Source of the DNA: Streptomyces paludis
GTDB lineage: Bacteria > Actinomycetota > Actinomycetes > Streptomycetales > Streptomycetaceae
Direction of reading: 5' to 3'
Length of the DNA: 64,000 nt
NCBI RefSeq assembly: GCF_003344965.1
Contig: NZ_CP031194.1
Location: 62,001 to 126,000 of the forward strand
The position numbers were made by a program, and so were the translations under genes. The notes beneath the pieces are model-generated. The model worked only from the letters and a program-made list of their open reading frames with translations, was not told the DNA's origin and ran no database searches. This document shows positions 60,045-64,000 of the stretch, one piece after another. Position 1 is the stretch's first letter. The number at the start of each line of letters is the position of its first letter.

Positions 60045-61094
60045 TCAGCCTTTCTCTCTGTTGCCGGGAGGGGCACTGGGCACCAGCGGCAGATGGCAGC
60101 GCACGGTCCGGCCGGGCGCGATCTCGCGCGGCTCCGGCATCCGGGTGCGGCACTCGTCCTGGGCGAAGGGGCAGCGGGTCTGGAACAGACAGCCGTCCGG
60201 CGGGTTCGCCGGGTCGGGCAACTCGCCCTCCAGCAGCTGCCGTTCACGCCGTCCGCCGGCCCGCAGCGACGGGACGGAGGAGAGCAGCGCGGCGGAGTAG
60301 GGATGGGCGGGGCCGGCGAAGAAGTCGTCGCGGGACGCGATCTCGATGATCTGCCCCAGGTACATGACGGCCACCCGGTCGGCGATATGCCGTACGACGC
60401 CCAGGTCGTGGGAGATGAACAGCATGGTCAGACCGCGCTCGCGGACCATGTCCGTCAGCAGGTTCAGCACCTGCGCCTGGATGGAGACGTCCAGCGCGGA
60501 GACCGCCTCGTCCGCCACGACGAATCTGGGCGAGGAGGCCAGCGCGCGGGCGATACCGATGCGCTGGCGCTGGCCGCCGGAGAACTCGTGCGGCTTGCGC
60601 CGGCCCGCGTCCGCGCCGAGGCCCACCCGCTCCAGCAGCTCCCGTACGACCGGCTCGGCCTCCGCGCGGCTCGCGCCGCGGGCGCGCAGCAGCGGTTCCG
60701 CGACGATGTCGGCGATCCGGCGCCGGGGGTTCAGCGAGCCGAAGGGGTCCTGGAAGATCATCTGGAGGTCGGCCCTGGTGCGCCGCAGCCGGGGTCCGCT
60801 GAGCCCGGTGATGTTCAGGCCGAGGAAGTCGACGGTGCCGGACACGGGCTCGACCACCCGCAGCAGGGCCCGGCCCAGGGTGGACTTGCCGCAGCCCGAC
60901 TCACCGACCAGGCCCAGCGTCTCGCCCTCGACGATCTCCAGGTCGATGTCGCGCAGCGCCCGGACCCGGCCGCCCGAGCGGCCTCGGTACTCGACGCGCA
61001 GCTTCTCCGCGCGGATGAGCGGGGTCCCGGGCCTGGCCGGCGGTACGGGCCCGGTGGCGGCCGGGGTGACGGATGCGGTGGGCGGCGGGGTCAT
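60045..61094 (-). CDS. Oligopeptide/dipeptide ABC transporter ATPase (OppF/DppF type)
   Basis: 349 aa. Walker A GESGCGKS, signature SGGQRQRIGIARAL, and a degenerate Walker B VVADEAVSALD (usually DEP). The C-terminal cysteine-rich CLFQTRCPFAQDEC segment is the iron-sulfur-like oligopeptide specificity region. ATGA overlap with the OppD gene. Confidence 0.92.
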   Translation of the reverse strand: MTPPPTASVTPAATGPVPPARPGTPLIRAEKLRVEYRGRSGGRVRALRDIDLEIVEGETLGLVGESGCGKSTLGRALLRVVEPVSGTVDFLGLNITGLSGPRLRRTRADLQMIFQDPFGSLNPRRRIADIVAEPLLRARGASRAEAEPVVRELLERVGLGADAGRRKPHEFSGGQRQRIGIARALASSPRFVVADEAVSALDVSIQAQVLNLLTDMVRERGLTMLFISHDLGVVRHIADRVAVMYLGQIIEIASRDDFFAGPAHPYSAALLSSVPSLRAGGRRERQLLEGELPDPANPPDGCLFQTRCPFAQDECRTRMPEPREIAPGRTVRCHLPLVPSAPPGNREKG

Positions 61095-62140
61095 GCGTGC
61101 CCCCTTTCGTTCGGTGCCAGGACGCAGGCGTCCAGATGGCCGGGACCGCCGTACCGGCGCCGCAGCTCGGGCGGCTCCTCGCACGCGTCCCGGGCGTGCG
61201 CGCAGCGCGCGGCGAACGCGCAGCCGCTCGGGCGGTCCACGCCGGTCAGCGGGGTGCCGGGGATGGCGGGCAGCCGGTCGGTGACCGGGCCGTCGATCGG
61301 CGGTACGGAGCCCAGCAGGCCGATGGTGTAGGGATGCTGGGGGTCGAACAGCACCTCGTCCCGCGAGCCCTGCTCCACGATGCGGCCCGCGTACATCACG
61401 GCGACCCGGTCGGCGACCTCCGCGACCACCCCCAGGTCGTGGGTGATGAGGAGGATCGCGGTGCCGTGGTCGGCGCGCGCCCGCTCCAGTACGGAGAGGA
61501 CCTGGGCCTGGATGGTGACGTCCAGCGCGGTGGTGGGTTCGTCCGCGATCAGTACGGCGGGGTCGTTGGCCAGGCCCATGGCGATCATGACCCGCTGGCG
61601 CATACCGCCGGACATCTGGTGGGGCAGGGCGCGGGCGTTGTCGCGGGGGCTGGCGATACCGACCTCGCCGAGCAGTTCCACGGCCCGGTCCATGGCCCGC
61701 GCGCGGGGCATCGCGCGGTGGGCGCGCATCATCTCCACGACCTGGGCGCCGACCCGGTGCAGCGGGTTGAGCGCCGCCAGGGAGTCCTGGAAGACGACGG
61801 CGATGTCCTTGCCGCGGATCGCGCGCAGTTCGCTCTCGGACGCCTCGGCCAGATTGCGTCCGCCGAAGTCCACCTGGCCGCTGATGTAGGTGCGCGGGCC
61901 GCGGTTGAGGCCGACCAGGCTCATGGAGAGCGCGGACTTCCCCGAGCCCGACTCGCCGACGAGCGCCAGGATCTCGCCCTGACGCAGGGTCAGATCCACT
62001 CCGGCGACGGCCGGGAGCCGCCCGGCGGGCACATCGAACGCGACCCGCAGATCACGGATTTCGAGAACGGCGGGCGGCGCTCCGGCGGCCGGCCTCTCCT
62101 GCCCGGTCGCGGCGGGCCCGGTTTTTGCGTGCCCGGTCAC
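61091..62140 (-). CDS. Oligopeptide/dipeptide ABC transporter ATPase (OppD/DppD type)
   Basis: 349 aa. Walker A GESGSGKSA, signature MSGGMRQRVMIAMGL, Walker B LIADEPTTALD, and C-terminal CAFAARCAHARDAC cysteine cluster. GTG 62140 overlaps the alpha/beta hydrolase stop by GTGA. Forms a heterodimer with the next ATPase. Confidence 0.92.
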   Translation of the reverse strand: MTGHAKTGPAATGQERPAAGAPPAVLEIRDLRVAFDVPAGRLPAVAGVDLTLRQGEILALVGESGSGKSALSMSLVGLNRGPRTYISGQVDFGGRNLAEASESELRAIRGKDIAVVFQDSLAALNPLHRVGAQVVEMMRAHRAMPRARAMDRAVELLGEVGIASPRDNARALPHQMSGGMRQRVMIAMGLANDPAVLIADEPTTALDVTIQAQVLSVLERARADHGTAILLITHDLGVVAEVADRVAVMYAGRIVEQGSRDEVLFDPQHPYTIGLLGSVPPIDGPVTDRLPAIPGTPLTGVDRPSGCAFAARCAHARDACEEPPELRRRYGGPGHLDACVLAPNERGHA

Positions 62141-62826
62141 GGTGTGCCGCTCACAGCCGTGGCCGCGGTGTGGACGAGGTCGGCCACCCGCCGGGGGTGC
62201 ACGAGCGTCGTGTAGTGGCTGCCCGGTACGTGCTCGGTGACGGCGCCCATCCGGGCGGCCATGTCCCGCTGCGCGTCCGGGCGCAGGGTGCGGTCGTCGT
62301 CGGCGACCAGATACCAGCTGGGCAGAGTGCGCCAGGCGGGCTTGCCGGTCGGCTGGGTGAAGATACGGTTGTCCGCCTGGCGCCCCTCGGCCTCGACAAC
62401 GGCCCGGTGCGCGGGCGACAGATCGGGGCCGATCTCCGCCCAGAACTCCTCGCTCGCCTCCGACTTCCACTCCCCGTTCGGGCCGCGCCGCATGAACGCC
62501 GAGATCTCGGCGGGTTCGTACCGTTCGACGATGCCGTTGACCGTCTCGCCCTCCTCAGGGCCGAAGGCGGCGACGAACACCAGGCCCCGGACGGAGGGGT
62601 GCTGGCCGGCGTTGGTGATGACGGCGCCCCCGTACGAGTGGCCGACGAGCAGCACGGGTCCCTCCGTCTCCTCAATGGCGGCGGTGGTGTGCGCCACGTC
62701 CTCCGCCAGGGAGGTCAGCGGGTTGGTGACGGCGACGGTCCGGTGTCCCCGGGCGGCGAGCAGGGGCTCGACCTCCGTCCAGGTGGTGGGACGTCCGCCC
62801 GCTCCGTGGACCAGCACGATGTTCAT
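62137..62826 (-). CDS. Alpha/beta hydrolase (EstA/methylesterase-like)
   Basis: 229 aa short hydrolase. N-terminal VLVHGAGG, nucleophile in GHSYGGAV, late SHYTTLVHP. This compact form with a cap of about 60 residues resembles salicylate-methylesterase-like enzymes. It lies between the two halves of the Opp transporter genes, so it probably opens an ester or thioester in the imported compound. Confidence 0.83.
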   Translation of the reverse strand: MNIVLVHGAGGRPTTWTEVEPLLAARGHRTVAVTNPLTSLAEDVAHTTAAIEETEGPVLLVGHSYGGAVITNAGQHPSVRGLVFVAAFGPEEGETVNGIVERYEPAEISAFMRRGPNGEWKSEASEEFWAEIGPDLSPAHRAVVEAEGRQADNRIFTQPTGKPAWRTLPSWYLVADDDRTLRPDAQRDMAARMGAVTEHVPGSHYTTLVHPRRVADLVHTAATAVSGTP

Positions 62827-62831
62827 GCGGC

Positions 62832-63917
62832 TCAGCCCTTCCGTATACGTGGATCGAGGATCATGTAGAGCACGTCCACCGCGTAGTTGACGAGGACGAA
62901 GAGCAGGGCGATGGCGAGCGCGGCGCCCTGCACCACGGGGTAGTCGCGCTGGAGCACGCCCTGCACCAGCAGCCGGCCGACACCGCCGTAGGAGAAGACG
63001 GTCTCGGTGATCACGGAGCCGCCCAGCAGGGACCCGAACTGGAGGCCGAGGACGGTGACGATCGGGAGCCAGGAGTTGCGCAGCACATGCCGCCGGACGA
63101 CCACGCCCTCCGTGAGTCCCTTCATCCGGGCGGTGCGGACGAAGTCGTCGCCGAGGACGTCCAGCACGGAGGCGCGCACGATACGGGTGATGTATCCGGC
63201 CATCGACAGCGCCAGGGTGGTGGCGGGCAGGATCAGATGCTGGATCCAGGGGCCGATCAGTTCGGGACGGTTCTGGAGCACGGCGTCGAGCAGGACGAAG
63301 TTGGTCGTGGGCCGGTAGTCGAGCGAGCTGGGCAGCCGTCCCAGGACGGGCAGCCAGCGCAGCCAGACACCGAAGACGACAATGGCGATCACCCCGAGCG
63401 CGAACCACGGCAGGGAGAAGCTCACGGTCGCCACGGCCCGGGTCGCGGTGTCGATCCAGGTGCCCTTGCGCAGCGCGGCGGCGATGCCCGCGCTCACGCC
63501 GAGGAGTACGGCGACGGTCATCGCCGCCAGGGTCAGTTCGATGGTGCCGGGCAGGGCGTCGCCCAGCATGTGCAGGACGCTGTTGGAGCCGAAGAACGAG
63601 GAGCCGAACCGCAGATGCACCAGGTCGTCGAGGTAGCTGACGTACTGGGTGAGGAGCGGCTTGTCGAGGCCGAGGGCCTCGCCGGCCCGGGCCTCGTTAC
63701 GGGCTATCTCCTCGGCGGTGAGGTTCGTCCCACCGCCCGCGAGGGCGGCGGTGGGTGATCCGGGCAGCAGCCGCATGGCGACGAAGACCAGGGTGGCCAG
63801 CGCGAACATGACGAGCGGGATGCCGAGGAGTCTGCGGGCCATCGCCCGCAGGGTGGCGGTCCGTTCGGAGCCGGTACGGCGCGGACGCCGGACGCGCGGC
63901 AGCGGGAGGGCGCTCAT
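62832..63917 (-). CDS. Oligopeptide/dipeptide ABC permease (OppB/DppB type)
   Basis: 361 aa with about six membrane helices and an N-terminal basic tail. LGLDKPLLTQYVSYL and the ASVLDVLGDDFVRTARMKGL loop are characteristic of DppB. It couples to the partial OppC gene by ATGA overlap and lies 5 bases from the hydrolase gene. Confidence 0.92.
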   Translation of the reverse strand: MSALPLPRVRRPRRTGSERTATLRAMARRLLGIPLVMFALATLVFVAMRLLPGSPTAALAGGGTNLTAEEIARNEARAGEALGLDKPLLTQYVSYLDDLVHLRFGSSFFGSNSVLHMLGDALPGTIELTLAAMTVAVLLGVSAGIAAALRKGTWIDTATRAVATVSFSLPWFALGVIAIVVFGVWLRWLPVLGRLPSSLDYRPTTNFVLLDAVLQNRPELIGPWIQHLILPATTLALSMAGYITRIVRASVLDVLGDDFVRTARMKGLTEGVVVRRHVLRNSWLPIVTVLGLQFGSLLGGSVITETVFSYGGVGRLLVQGVLQRDYPVVQGAALAIALLFVLVNYAVDVLYMILDPRIRKG

Positions 63918-64000
63918 GCGGTGCCCTTCGGGTCGAACGCGTCCCGCAGGTCGTCGCCCACGAAGTTGCAGGCCACGACGGACAGCAGGGTCAGGGTCGC
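63914..64000 (-). CDS. Oligopeptide ABC permease OppC-type, C-terminal fragment
   Basis: Only the last 28 residues are in the window (ending NFVGDDLRDAFDPKGTA). The DDLRDAFDP ending is typical of DppC/OppC. The stop overlaps the OppB start (ATGA). The binding protein and the remainder are presumably beyond the right edge. Confidence 0.8.
   Translation of the reverse strand, partial: ATLTLLSVVACNFVGDDLRDAFDPKGTA

Noticed and set aside
1..64000. Insertion sequences, integrases, tRNA/rRNA genes, CRISPR arrays and plasmid origins.
   Set aside because: None recognised on either strand: no transposase or integrase motif, no regular spacer-repeat array, and no tRNA-like cloverleaf noticed.

Overview
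The window looks like Streptomyces chromosome. Composition is very GC-rich with strong G/C bias at third codon positions. Lipoproteins and Tat substrates are frequent, genes are stacked with ATGA/GTGA overlaps, and sugar ABC transporters lack their own ATPase. Most of it resembles accessory, arm-type DNA: secreted enzymes, catabolic islands and many regulators. I saw no rRNA, tRNA, CRISPR array, transposase or phage gene.

Layout. (a) 1-15.0 kb is a pectin / sugar-acid island. A sugar ABC permease and binding protein run leftward. An FCD-GntR regulator, a DapA-family aldolase or dehydratase, an IlvD/Edd sugar-acid dehydratase, two sugar permeases, a Gfo/Idh/MocA oxidoreductase and a PmoA-family protein run rightward. 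These are followed by pectin methylesterase, a second binding protein, a rhamnogalacturonan acetylesterase and, in the opposite direction, a rhamnogalacturonan lyase. (b) 15.2-22.1 kb holds a 1525-residue Tat-exported multidomain protein with an unassigned catalytic region, an alpha/beta hydrolase and a LacI regulator, linked by shared operator-like sites. (c) 22.7-25.1 kb is a two-gene RiPP-type pair: an aKG-HExxH peptide hydroxylase-like protein and a YcaO protein. (d) 25.2-30.6 kb contains a secreted DNRLRE protein, an NCS2 nucleobase permease, a TetR regulator and a trypsin-like lipoprotein protease. (e) 30.7-35.8 kb is a DUF4331-TPR-NicO operon with a His-rich metal-transporter loop. (f) 36-42 kb contains WYL, DinB, AlkZ-like and TetR genes, an orphan histidine kinase and a MetF-like reductase. 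(g) 42.3-50.1 kb is one rightward series: RraA-like protein, nitrilase, amino-acid-type ABC transporter, MocR regulator and two alpha/beta hydrolases. (h) 50.1-53.0 kb holds a decayed acetyltransferase fragment, a SnoaL/TetR/SnoaL group and a LacI regulator. (i) 53.0-55.5 kb is a GH2 glycosidase with tandem operators. (j) 55.8-64.0 kb is a tightly coupled leftward operon: Opp-type transporter, alpha/beta hydrolase, amidohydrolase-like, CDA-like deaminase, creatininase, cyclase and gamma-glutamyltransferase. It ends in a strong hairpin and continues past the window.

Functional reading. Region (a) plausibly de-esterifies and cleaves pectin outside the cell, imports oligomers (ATPase probably supplied in trans by an MsiK-like protein) and handles a sugar acid by dehydration and aldol cleavage. 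Regions (g) and (j) look like uptake-plus-hydrolysis modules for small amide-, peptide- or nucleoside-like compounds whose identity cannot be read from sequence. The most unusual items are the HExxH/YcaO pair without a clear precursor, the giant enzyme next to the pectin genes, and the seven-function Opp operon.
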